From: Heterocephalus glaber
Taxonomy: Eukaryota; Chordata; Mammalia; Rodentia; Bathyergidae
Direction of reading: 5' to 3'
DNA length: 64,000 bases
Assembly: GCF_000247695.1 (NCBI RefSeq)
Contig: NW_004624734.1
Coordinates: 34,052,963-34,116,962, forward strand
Positions 53,865-64,000 of this stretch are shown one piece after another; position 1 is the stretch's first letter; each line of letters begins with the position of its first letter. A model generated the notes under the pieces. That model saw only the letters and a list, made by a program, of their open reading frames with translations, was not told the origin of the DNA and did no database searches. The translations under genes and the position numbers were made by a program.

Positions 53865-55965
53865 ATTTCTCAAATATTTTTGTGTCTTTTTCTTATATGA
53901 CACATCTAGTTTATTACTTCTCTAATACTAAAATTTGAAAATAGATCTGGCTACCAATTTCACTGTATATATTGGGATTTTAAAAAATAATTCAAAGAAG
54001 GAAATAACAAAGATGATGAAATCATGACAGTGGATGTCAAAGGTGAAAAATAAGAAATTTCTATGCCAAGAAACGTGAAGAATGTAAGTTTTGGTAGAGA
54101 AAATGTATTTAGAAAGCAGATTTTGACATACTACTCTGTTTGAGATCATAAAAAGACATTCAAATAGCAGCTGGGAATTTAAGCATGAATCTAGGTGAGC
54201 TATGCCATTTTATTGCATATTATAATGTACTATCATTTATGTGAGCTCTACTTTGCTGTATCTCTAATGTCATTTCTAAGTTCCTTTGTAAGCAAAGGAC
54301 TGAAAACTTATAACATTATGATGATAAGCTTATCTGTATTTACGTAAAACCGGACTTCCACAGTAGCATTTTATGGACTTTCTTCATCCCTATTTCTACA
54401 GAGCATCTCTATCTCTCTTCTCTTTATTTCCTGCCTTTCAGACATACATAGATTATATATTAGCTTTAAGACTCTCAGCTCAAAATCTTCCTAGCTATCC
54501 ATGCATTAATATTTCATATTAAAATATAAATTTCTTATGCCTTATTTTCACTAGTGATCTCTTTTATATTTTAAATGTTCACAGTATATGGTGCAGTATG
54601 TAAACATAAATTCATTAGTGTCAACTACGATTATGTTTAAAAATATTTTATAGAAATTAAAAAATGTAAGCCCAGGACAAAGTACTCATCATCTTGTTTC
54701 AACATGTATCAACCAATTATTTGCAGTTCCTTTTAAGGAAGTTTTTAATTAGATATATTTATCAAATATATTTGTCAAAGAGAGAGTCATGTGTTACCTC
54801 ATTATCTTTATGACTGTAACTTATTTGGATGTCAGAGAGTGGTATGTACTTAATGTTCTTATTTTGACCAAAACAATTCATATATTGCAATTCATTTTCA
54901 AAAGTTCAAAAGAATCAACATATTTTAATAGCACCACTTGTAGTGTTTTCAAAAGATACTACTTCTAACAGATTTATTCCCACTATCTCCAGTTTCCTTA
55001 TCATTGTGTACAAATGATATAAAAATAACACAAGACTGAGAGCAAAAATTAGACTATCATAGACAACTATATTGAAATAAATAGAAAATCAATTATTAAA
55101 GATTTTCTATGTGAGGGCTTACTTCACGTGGTAGAACCTTTATATTATGGTTACCAAGTTTCTCTCACTTCAGTTTATGATTCCTTATTATTTAAAAAAG
55201 TAGTTAAAAAAAAGCGCAACATAGTATGGTATCTAATGTCCAGTTGTTTTCCTCCCCTTTCTCTCTTCCCTTCTTCTTAGAAAACCAACTAACTAGGATT
55301 GAACTGAAACTTTGTTTTTAAAACTCTTTTTTGCAAAAGCTCCAAATTCAGTCAGCATTTGTTTGTCATAATTGGTATTCTAATAAGTGTGTTAATAATT
55401 CAGAGGACAACTGTTTAGTACGTTACAACTTTTAAATACTATTTTCCTTAGGTAGCTGAAAGTTCTAAAACACCAAATGAAAATGTAATTGTTTTAGTCT
55501 TTGTCCACTCAACAAGAAATATCTTAGCCTCGAAATTTCAAGATATCAAAAATCAACTATGCTACTGGAAAATCTAAAACATTAAAGATAAGGTTTTTAA
55601 AAGACTCAGTTTGGATGATAATAACATAATAACTTAAAAATTTCTATTTTTGTTTTAGTATTGTTACAAATCATAATAGATTTATATCTAATATATATTC
55701 TAGCTTATTTAAGTCAGAACAAACACTATTTCTACCAAGATGTATGAAGTGTGATCAAAATACATGGTATTTAAATTAAAAATTTTATTACAGTGAAAAA
55801 CATACTGCCATCAATCTACCAGAAAATACTCTCCTCACTTCAAATATACTTATTCCATTATTTTTGCCACTTTCAAGTTCTAGAAGTCATCTTTTGTGTA
55901 TTTACAAGATGTGATAAAAAATAAGGTGAATGCTTCTGGTGAGGGCAATCCAATGGAAGTGCATG
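53865..55965. other. Unassigned AT-rich sequence
   Basis: No gene or repeat recognised. Confidence 0.4.
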
Positions 55966-55969
55966 TTCA

Positions 55970-56235
55970 TGCAAACAGTACAGTATGTTCTCATTCATTT
56001 TATTTACCAGATCTGGCACCATGAGACTTCTGGCTCTTCCACAAAGTCAAAAATGACCATGAAAGTTAAACATTTTGAATTGACCAAGAACACTGAGGAG
56101 TCATGACAGTGGAACTAAAGATACTAGAGAAAGAGGACTTTCAGAACTGATACAGAAAATGGCGAGAACTATGGGGTAAGTGTGTTCAAAGTAAGGGTAT
56201 TTTGAGGATTAATGGTAATGTAAGTAATAAATTTT
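55970..56235 (+). pseudogene. Mariner transposase C-terminal relic
   Basis: From 56,007 the + strand reads P-D-L-A-P-stop-D-F-W-L-F, then KVKNDHE, VELKILEKEDFQN, YRKW and KCVQSKG. This is the C-terminal part of a mariner transposase, including the DLAPxDFWLF block that holds the third catalytic Asp of the D,D34D triad. That Asp survives, but at least five in-frame stops follow from 56,022 on, two replacing residues usually Cys. The rest of the gene upstream is not recognisable. It is a dead fossil immediately upstream of an ID-type SINE. Confidence 0.85.
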
Positions 56236-56252
56236 GAAAAAAGTAAACATTA

Positions 56253-56329
56253 GGGGCCAGGGATTTAGCTCAGTGGTTCCGGCCCCTGCCTTGTAAGTGC
56301 AAAGTCCTGAGTAAAAAAAAAAAAAAAAA
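56253..56329 (+). mobile_element. 3'-truncated ID-type SINE with A tail
   Basis: GGGGCCAGGGATTTAGCTCA ... AAAGTCCTGAGT runs straight into a pure A tail, so the B-box end and the CCCCGGTACC terminus are absent. The duplication AAAGTAAACATT flanks it (about 56,240-56,251 and 56,331-56,342). Confidence 0.93.
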
Positions 56330-56344
56330 GAAAGTAAACATTCA

Positions 56345-57095
56345 CTGCATTTTTAGATCACACACCATAGTACTTATTCTGGCCTTTGTTTAAGGAAATC
56401 TTGAGCAATCTTTTCAAAGGATTTTTTTTTTAAATGCACACTTCATGAAAAAGCTGAAGATCAGTTAGAAATTTGGAAGATGAGGTCTTCTCTTTTTTAC
56501 AAATTTGGTGGATTACTTACAAAGGGGCCATCAACTACATGGAGTAGCATTTGCCCACATTATCAGCCAGATGTACTTACAAATTATCTCGTTCTTGTAT
56601 AACTTATGGGTAGGCTCATTTTTGGGCAAGGCTTATATTTTCATTTTATAAATGCCATAGAAGATAGTGAACATAGTAAAGCCAACATTAGGGGTTGGAG
56701 ACGAGACTATTTCTTCAGCAGTGGACATAAGTGATGATATAAATGTAAAACAAGATATTGAGCCATAGAAGATTTGGCTATCTCCATAGTGATGCTATAT
56801 ATAATTCTGCACTTTATAGCAGTCCTGTCAAGAGGCTTCCATAAGCAAAATTAAAACACAAGGCTGTTTCTTGAAATTTTAATGATCAAGATTTATAACT
56901 CTAAAATTTTGGGAAACATTTACTAATTTAAGATTAAATACAAAAAATCTCACAGAGTGTTATTTCTGTGTATTTCATGAATTTAGATTCCTTAATTAGT
57001 TCTTCATTTTATTGGTCTACATAAATTAAATAGAAACATCATCTATGGAGACCACAGAAATGTGGCACTGAGTGGAACAGAAATATCCTACCAAA
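56345..57095. other. Unassigned sequence
   Basis: No recognised feature. Confidence 0.4.
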
Positions 57096-57099
57096 ATAG

Positions 57100-57129
57100 A
57101 GAGAGAGAGAGGGAGAGAGAGAGAGAGAC
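57100..57129. repeat. (GA)n microsatellite
   Basis: About 14 GA units with one interruption (AGGGAG). Confidence 0.95.
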
Positions 57130-60035
57130 ATACTTCATAACAAATAAAGCCCACATATCACAATGGAAGAAACAAACCCAGATGATGCTGGAATTCATTT
57201 AAGAGTTGAGGGCTATGGAGGAAATGCCACAGCATACACAATCCCCCCAAAAGCCAGTTCCACATTCCAACCTGAAAGCCCTCCTATATACATGCTGTTA
57301 CAGAGAGTAATACCCTGATGGATGCTGTAGGCTGTGATTGGAGATGATGCCAATGGTAGACTTCTTTTACACTCTCATGGGGAATGGAGAATTGCCTGGA
57401 TGAAGTGGCAGAAAGAAATGTGTTATATATATTTTTATACTAGGAGTCTTAATCCTGGGGAATTAAGAAAAGACCTAGAGAAAATATAATTATGAAATGA
57501 TATAACTTTCTTTTTCAAAAGTCCTTGATATCATAGTAGTTCATCTCCTTGTGATGTTTTGCATCTCCATCACTGTATTTCAAGAGGAAATTAACTCTTC
57601 ATCTTTATTATAGTAAAACACCAGCATCTCTAATAATGTCATCATTTCAGGAAAGGAGACATGTTCCGTTGTATACATTTTTTAAAAGAATTGTTGTGGG
57701 TCTAAATCTTCCATGGGTCACTGTTTAACCCACTGCATTTTATGTTGCTTAAGGATCCTTTTCAAAAGATCTCTTTAGTTTTTTGTGAATAATATTAAGA
57801 TGACAGTGAAACTATATCAAACACATGACCAAAATAAGTTTATGTTAAACCATTCATCTATACATTTCAAGTACAATCTGATGCTTAAAATACAAAAATG
57901 ATAATGCAAATAAAGAAATTTGGCCCTTAGAATTTGTTATATAAGGATCAGTCCTATAATTGGCAGTTTTCAACATTTTGTATTATTTTCATGGCACTTT
58001 TCCTGAACACTATAAATCTATATACACTTTTAAAATTGAATGTTTTTCTTTTCTTTTCTATTTATTTTAAAAGTATATTATTAGTGTAATGTGTTTTGTA
58101 AACAGAATTAAAGGTTTCTCACCTTAAAGAAAAATAACAAGTAATTAATGCTTCACAGTCTCAGTTTTATGAGAAAAAAATCTGTGAGAGTTATAACTTA
58201 CAAAATAAAAATGAAAGAAGATGACTATTATTCTCTGGGCTCAATAAATTGAACTCTAAGACTATGGATTTTGTCATGCTATTTCTTTCAATATTTTTTC
58301 TTAAAAGATGAAGTCTAAAAGATAATGTTCTGTCTTTGGCTCTGTATGTATTATGTGGCATTTTAGATAGTAGCCTCGTTCTGTTTTTTTTTGTTTCTTT
58401 GGCATGACATTCTGGAGGACATATTTCTGTGATCAAAATTAAGCTGGCCTTAATATGATAGCTATAGAAGTTATATAAAGTGTGTATAGCAATATATTAT
58501 GTTGTAAAGAAAAGACTGAGATTGTAAACAAAATTCATAGGCTATTTAAATCTTTCTATATAGTCTTTTCTCTCAGCTTCTCAACAGTGTCTTTCTTTGG
58601 AAAGTAGATGTAACAGATTGGATATTTAAAGTCTGTCAATAATACTTTAATAATTCTGCTTTATAAAAACAAGAAAACTCATTTATACTGCAGTTTAACA
58701 CAATAGGAATGAAGTAAGCCCCTTAAGACTCAAAAACACAGGCCAAATTTCATGTTAAATATTTTATTTAAAAATGATTTTTGTGACTGACAAACTTTTG
58801 GACTATATGAACCCTAAGAAAATACAAGTGTCAAGGAAACTATTTAAGCAGACCAATTAGATTTTTAAAAAGGAAGTGAATTGCCTAAAGATCAGACTAT
58901 TTGCCTTCAACTTTTTTTTCACTTTTTAACATTTAGTAACAATTACGGAAGCTCTCCTGTATCTGTAATGGGAAAGGATCATCACTGATTTAATGCAAAT
59001 CTTCAGCTATCAGACTGACACATATGGGTGTACAAAGTGAAATCTTTGTCTTTAGCCAATATGAGTTTAATAATAATATGGTTCAAAGAAATCTTTATAG
59101 GATAAGGTAGATGTAACAAGTGAGTTGGCTATAACACAGTGACTGTCAAAAAAGTTATTCAGAAAACAGTTCATTATAAAAATATAGAATTTTCCCAATA
59201 ACATAGGTGATGTTTACCCTTTGGTACTCTCATCCCTTTCAGCCAAGTGCAAAGTGCAAGGCAAAATAAATTAAGGCAAAAGGAAAATAAAATAAAAATG
59301 GTGAGTGCGAGCATGTTGCTGACCATGTAAGAAAACACGTGCAAATTATACCTCTGATACACTATAGGTAGATGAGCACGAGGGAAGCCGAGCCTGGTTT
59401 TGCATAGGGAAAAGAAAACACTGTTAAAGAGGAAATGATAGAATAGTAAGGGTCTCAGGAGGATTAGATGGCTCCATCACCAACAATTTTGCCAGATAAT
59501 ACAACAGCCTTACAGGTGAATGCTTGAGTGTGAAAACATCCCAAGGCCCAGGTTATTAGAAGGATAATCTTGTGATTTAAAAAAATACCTTGCTAAAAAG
59601 AAAAAAAAATTCTATGAAGGAGATGACACCTTCTGATCAGGCAGATTCTCATATAATCTTCCTGAGAAGATGCTCACATAAGGGGAAAGAAGGACACTGG
59701 ACAGTTTTTCTTCAGGTGTTAGCAATGTTCATTGCTTTAATATTCAGAAACTAAAGGTGAGGCTGCTTATAACTCTATTGTACAACTTCATGTTAGTCTC
59801 TGAAGAAGGCATCAAAGGCAGTTCAGTATTCTGATTTCCTGTTCTTTCTATTCTAGTATTACTGAATGCCCTCTGGCCCTTTATAGTTCTCTTTTCTTTT
59901 ATATAAATGCCCATACCAACACCATAAAAATATAAAAACTTAAAAATAAAACTCTTCTTCAGACTTATCTTTTATTAGACTGTTTTATCCTTTTTTCATT
60001 GATTTTTTTGAACATCTATTTTATCACTAATTTTT
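57130..60035. other. Unassigned AT-rich sequence
   Basis: No gene or repeat recognised. A GC-richer patch at 57,180-57,420 remains unexplained. Confidence 0.4.
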
Positions 60036-60048
60036 AAAGTTATTTAAT

Positions 60049-60141
60049 TCTTTTTTTTTTTTTTTTTTTGGTACTGGGGATCAAACTCAGGACCTTGCAC
60101 TTTCGAGGCAGGTGGCACCACTGAGCTAAATCCCCGGGCCC
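60049..60141 (-). mobile_element. ID-type SINE, antisense
   Basis: A long T-run then GGTACTGGGGATCAAACTCA ... TAAATCCCCGGGCCC. The duplication AAGTTATTTAAT lies at 60,037-60,048 and about 60,143-60,154. A few bases around the usual GGCGGAACC are missing. Confidence 0.95.
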
Positions 60142-60193
60142 AAGTTATTTAATACTTGTAAACCATATTTAACCTTATGATTTTGCATATTTC

Positions 60194-60298
60194 TTTTTTG
60201 TTTTTTAGATGTGTTCTTGCTGTGGTGCCTAGGCTGGCCTTGAATCTCAGGCTTAAGTGATCCTCCTGCCCTTCTGAAGCATGCCACCATGATTTTGA
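60194..60298 (-). mobile_element. B1 SINE fragment, antisense
   Basis: GTGCCTAGGCTGGCCTTGAA, TTAAGTGATCCTCCTGCC and GCATGCCACCATGATTTTG form a diverged reverse B1 lacking part of the middle. Confidence 0.75.
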
Positions 60299-60514
60299 AT
60301 TTGTAATTTTCTGGCCTATTTTTACTTTCTAGGTTATCATACTGCCACGTTTAATTAGGTAGCCTCTTTCTGTATTATGTTTCTCAATGCCATGTGAGCT
60401 AAAATTGTTACGTATGCATTTTTCAGTTACACATTCTGCAATGAAGTTTCTGAATACAAAAGGAATTAGAGAAGATGATGAAGTGCAGGAATCAGAAACA
60501 ACCTTGTTATCAGA

Positions 60515-60592
60515 TTTGTCCCTTACCTGTATTTCTAGCACACAGCACAGCAGAATGTAGTAGGTGCTCAATAAGTGTTTATTGAATGAAGA
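60515..60592 (+). mobile_element. L2 3'-end fragment, sense
   Basis: CACACAGCACAGCAGAATGT then AGTAGGTGCTCAATAAGTGT and TTATTGAATGAA is the highly recognisable L2 3' terminus. Confidence 0.75.
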
Positions 60593-60594
60593 AA

Positions 60595-61345
60595 CTCTTT
60601 TATTCTATTCCAAAAAATTAAACTGATCAATATGCAGAAGTTTTAAAGCTTACCATCACAAATATTTGTGATAAAATTATCATGCCACCTACTATCTTGA
60701 GGTAATTTCCAAAACATAATCAATTCTATTCAGTAAGAAACATTAAATTAAACCATACATATCTGATTTTCTTTAGCAAGATGACAGTTCTAAGAAAATA
60801 CTGCTTTGCCTGTTTGTTCTGTTCAAAACAGTTTGGAATTTTTTTTCCAGTTCTCTCTTTTCTATTACTAAGTAAACTGTCTCACCAAGGATATCTTTTA
60901 TTAGTACCTTATTTTTTTGTATTAAAGTCATTTTTGAGAAGGGTAATTCCACAATGAGCATTAGACATCTCACAGATGTGACATTTTCATTTCAAATGGT
61001 GTCTTAGATTATTTTATAAATAATTCATGAGATTTTTTTTTTTGGTTTGAAGCATGGAATAAGATAGAATTTTCTTATTTTTTTTAGTGTTTTTATTAGC
61101 ACATGTTTGTAATACAGAATATGATGTTTATTTGGAGGAATTGGTATATGTATCTTAATCATTTTCAATGAATTTTCCTTTTTATTAAGTAGAACTGAAA
61201 CTTCAAAACTGAATTAAGTTTTTACATAAAGGGAATACTAATAAAGTAAAAAGTAGCAAACAGCCTGCTTTCCAAAGAGATAATGCTAAAATTGATTTAT
61301 TATCATCTATATCATTATTTTTTCATTGCTATCTTTTAATTTATT
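60595..61345. other. Unassigned AT-rich sequence
   Basis: 61,085-61,175 has a weak resemblance to an antisense L1 3' end; otherwise nothing recognised. Confidence 0.35.
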
Positions 61346-61515
61346 TTTACAATTTTTTATTAGCATGTTTGCCATATCGCATTCATCACAGGGAATTTGT
61401 ATCTGACATACTATATCTCAACTTTTTCTCATTTCCCTCCCCTCCTTTCAACCCTTCTTCCCCTTCCCATTTACAAAAGCTTTGCTTCTATTTTTTTCCT
61501 TTCATTTTCTTTTTT

Positions 61516-61597
61516 CCTTTTTTGGTACCAGGGATTGAACTTGGTTCCTTCTGCTTGCAAGGCAGGAGGTGGAACCACTGAGCTAAATCCCTGGCCC
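61516..61597 (-). mobile_element. ID-type SINE, antisense, nested in L1
   Basis: TTTTTTGGTACCAGGGATTG ... TAAATCCCTGGCCC. The duplication TCATTTTCTTTTTT flanks it (about 61,502-61,515 and 61,598-61,611). Confidence 0.94.
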
Positions 61598-61835
61598 TCA
61601 TTTTCTTTTTTAAAAAAACCCTTTTCCCTTTCATCCCTCTCATCCCTCTTCCCTTTCCCACTTGAACAAATTCTTCCTACTTCCCAATATCTATCCTCCA
61701 TTTTGTTCCTTATTTACCCTTTGGGTTTCAAACACAAGAGAAACAATGTGGTATTTAAACTCGTGTCTGATTTATTTCACTTAAAATTATGGTTTCAAGA
61801 TATAACCATTTACCTAAAAATATCTCAAGTTTATG

Positions 61836-61922
61836 CTTTTTTTTTTTTTTGTTACCAGAGATTGGACTCAGGACCTTGCACTTGCAAGGCAGGTACAGTG
61901 CCACTGAGCTAAATCCCTGAAC
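61836..61922 (-). mobile_element. ID-type SINE, antisense, nested in L1
   Basis: T-run, GTTACCAGAGATTGGACTCA ... TAAATCCCTGAACC. A short CAAGTTTTA duplication brackets it (about 61,826-61,834 and 61,923-61,931). Confidence 0.92.
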
Positions 61923-62324
61923 CAAGTTTTAACCTTCTTTATGGCAGAGTAGTATTCCTTTGTGTATTGATACCACATTTTCTTTATCCGTTCATCTGTT
62001 GATAGGCATATGGTCTCTTTCCAAGATTTAGCTATTTTAAATTGTGCTACTATAAACATGGGTATGCTATATCAGTGGAGTATGATGGTCTTAACTCTTT
62101 TGGGAAGATATCTATAAGGGGAATAGTTGGGTCAAATGGAACCTCTAGTTTTAGTTTTTTGAGGAATCTCCATACTTATTTCCACAGTGGCTGTACCAGT
62201 GGAGTTTCTTTTTCTCCACAGCCTTGCCAGTATTTGTTATTTGTTGATTTCTTGATGCTAGCCATACTTTCTGGAGTGAGATGGAATCTCAATGTTTTAA
62301 TTTGCATTTCTTAAATGACCAGTA

Positions 62325-63290
62325 TTATCTACTTCATTATTGTAATCTGGTCCTATTTATAAGACATCATCTACCAATATATTCAGGATGTTACATAATT
62401 ATTATAAATGGAATAATAAATAAATGCATATTATTAATATAAGTGAAAATATAAAAAGGGAAAATTTAGAGGGCTCAAAGAATGTTCTACATACAAGAGC
62501 TAAAAGACAATGAAATTTGCCTAAAGAAATTAGTATTATAAATAAACAGATGTTTTGTTATCTAAAGGCTACTGATTGTTTACTCATCTAAAGACTAATG
62601 TTCTGCTGTTCATTCTGCTCAAAATTGGCTGATTGAATACAAGTGGCTTTTAGCATTTTCAGCTCTGTATATTAAAGTCTGATAATTTTTTTATCATATC
62701 AGGGTATCTTTCTCAGTTGTATAAAGTTTTCTACAGAAGGTATAAGATTTTAAGTCAAGTAGGTAATTTATGAATTAATTATGAAGTCAAGTAGGCAATT
62801 TAGCAGAAACCAAAAGCTGATCATGGGCTTTAGGGGAAATATCTTTATTAATATGTGATGAAGTAATAAATTGAAAAATGCAGTATAGATAGCAAAAAAC
62901 ACTCTAAAATCACAAATTTTTAAAAAAGTTGTGAAGAGGAAATGGAGTTTATCTTTATACTCTTAATTAGAGAAGAGGAATTCACAAGCTATACTCTGTA
63001 TAACTGTTCTGCATTTGAAGGCTTAATAACTCTGTGGGTTCCCTTCTTGTGTATGGATGACTGTGTTGTGCGAGAGGGTGGTATGTGAAGAGAGTAAAGA
63101 AAAATATAAAAAGAAAGAATAAAAATATAAAGATAGAACATCTCAGGGGAACAACTTTTCCCTTCATGCAGGATAGTGTGAAATCATTCCCAGAAAAAAA
63201 GCAGCTCTTTTTTTTCTGAAGTTTTAAAGTGATATTTCAGACTCTATTATAACCATTTCTATGTCAATGTTATCTTGATGCACTAGCCAG
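62325..63290. other. Unassigned AT-rich sequence
   Basis: No gene recognised. A 19-bp near-identical direct repeat (AAGTCAAGTAGGTAATTTA at 62,752 and 62,783, period 31) is the only structure seen. Confidence 0.45.
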
Positions 63291-63296
63291 TAATAC

Positions 63297-63610
63297 CAGA
63301 GCTAGGCAACCTTCTCATGTAAAAGATTGGAGAGTAGACCTTGCAGGCCATACAATATCTTCTTCATCTATTCAACTGTCTGTTGTAGCCCAAAAGCAAC
63401 TGTAGATTACACACAAATGAATGAATGTGTCTATGTTTAAATAATACTTCATTTTTGGACACTAAAAAGTTTGAATGTCTTAGAATGCTTTAAGTGCCAT
63501 AAAGTGTTCTTTTGACTTTTTTTCCTCTACCAGTTAAAATTGCAAAGGTCATTCTTAGCTTGTGGTCTTACAAAAAGTGGAATTTGGCTCATAGGATGAT
63601 TCACCAACCT
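63297..63610. mobile_element. hAT-Charlie-type non-autonomous DNA transposon relic
   Basis: From AGAGCTAGGCAACCTTCTCA, through GACCTTGCAGGCCATACAAT and AATACTTCATTTTTGGACAC, to CATTCTTAGCTTGTGGTCTT and GGAATTTGGCTCATAGG, the order matches a common mammal-wide Charlie-derived element with termini of the cagnggtcggcaaac type. No coding capacity. The right terminus is eroded. Confidence 0.72.
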
Positions 63611-64000
63611 ATGAGTTACAGAACTCACTCAATGAATATAAATGTGCAAAAGGCCCCAGAGATAAGTACTTACTAATCAAAAATATATGAAAGTAATTCA
63701 GAACTAAAGCTAAAATACTGAAAATGCTCATTTTAAACAAATCTAAAAATCCAGCCCTCTAATTCATCAGTTTTATTCCATACTAGCTCTACTTTGATAT
63801 TCAGGAAAGCTGTTAAATGCTTGAAAATCACTATCCAAAAGGGTATTGTTTTCTGACTTGATTCTGATACTTTTAAAATATTTATAAAAAATAGTCTCAT
63901 GTTAGGTGATAACCTTGTCCTTTAATTATTTCTCACTTCAAATATAATTCCTTTATTTGTGTTAGCATAACAAGTACTTATTGATAATTATTATATGTCT

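Larger units (their letters stand above)
61350..62321 (-). mobile_element. 5'-truncated L1, antisense, carrying two SINEs
   Basis: Collinear with about 8,660-9,570 of the larger L1: 3' UTR with the pyrimidine-rich stretch (about 61,435-61,685, antisense of the G-rich tract), then the ORF2 C-terminus (MWYQYTKEYYSAIKK on the minus strand near 61,930-61,980). Nested SINEs lie at 61,516-61,597 and 61,836-61,922. The 171-codon + strand frame 61,397-61,912 is an antisense L1/SINE shadow. Confidence 0.9.

Noticed and set aside
61397..61912. 171-codon plus-strand frame, the longest in the window
   Set aside because: It runs antisense through an L1 3' UTR and two SINEs. The low-complexity F/S/P-rich start reflects the polypyrimidine tract.
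793..61922. tRNA genes, suggested by A- and B-box sequences
   Set aside because: All are ID-type SINEs with A tails and target-site duplications; none folds into an uninterrupted tRNA with a proper acceptor end by eye.
1..64000. A novel multi-gene system (defence, biosynthetic or other)
   Set aside because: I found no set of adjacent intact genes on either strand; all recognisable coding sequence belongs to L1 or mariner relics.

Overview
This window is nuclear DNA from a rodent. It looks like an AT-rich intergenic gene desert made almost entirely of transposable-element relics and unannotatable unique sequence. The evidence is three kinds of element: B1 (7SL-derived) SINEs, tRNA-derived ID-type SINEs with pol III A and B boxes, and rodent-style L1 copies. 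Mammal-wide fossils are also present: L2, MIR, MaLR LTRs, and Tigger-, Charlie- and mariner-type DNA transposons. The dominant young SINE starts GGGCCGGGGATTTAGCTCAG, ends CCCCGGTACC plus an A tail, and has at least 20 copies here. It is not the murid ID, squirrel STRID, beaver or kangaroo-rat version as I remember them, so I infer a non-murid rodent and do not name a species. I found no cellular protein-coding gene, structural RNA gene or CRISPR array. Nearly every long open frame is the shadow or relic of an L1.

Layout: 1-5.3 kb holds an L1 3' end (+) beside a long decayed antisense L1 carrying two SINEs. 5.3-5.9 kb is a retroviral-type LTR. 8.47-14.87 kb is the showpiece: a MaLR LTR split by a near-full-length antisense L1 (about 5.6 kb without its passengers), itself hit by three SINEs, with a B1 at its 5' edge. 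15.5-18.0 kb is a SINE cluster with a second MaLR LTR. 18.0-25.8 kb contains several ancient L1 pieces on both strands, a MaLR fragment, a B1 and a Tigger-type fragment. 25.8-45 kb is mostly unique AT-rich DNA with sparse MIR, L2 and Tigger relics, microsatellites and a 100-N assembly gap at 44,551-44,650. 45.7-47.2 kb is an L1 reverse-transcriptase relic. 48-50.9 kb has LTRs, a short L1 with a clear target-site duplication and two SINEs. 52.1-53.9 kb is L2/MaLR/MIR. 56 kb carries the C-terminal remnant of a mariner transposase. 60-64 kb has a SINE, an L1 carrying two SINEs, and a Charlie-type hAT relic.

Nothing here works together as a pathway. The useful information is stratigraphic. L2, MIR and DNA transposons are oldest, then ancient L1M and MaLR copies, then the rodent L1s, and last the ID-type SINEs, which sit inside L1 and LTR copies with recognisable 7-15 bp target-site duplications. 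Family assignments come from recognising consensus-like sequence by eye; subfamily names and exact ends are approximate. Large intervals are reported as unassigned where I saw nothing I could support.
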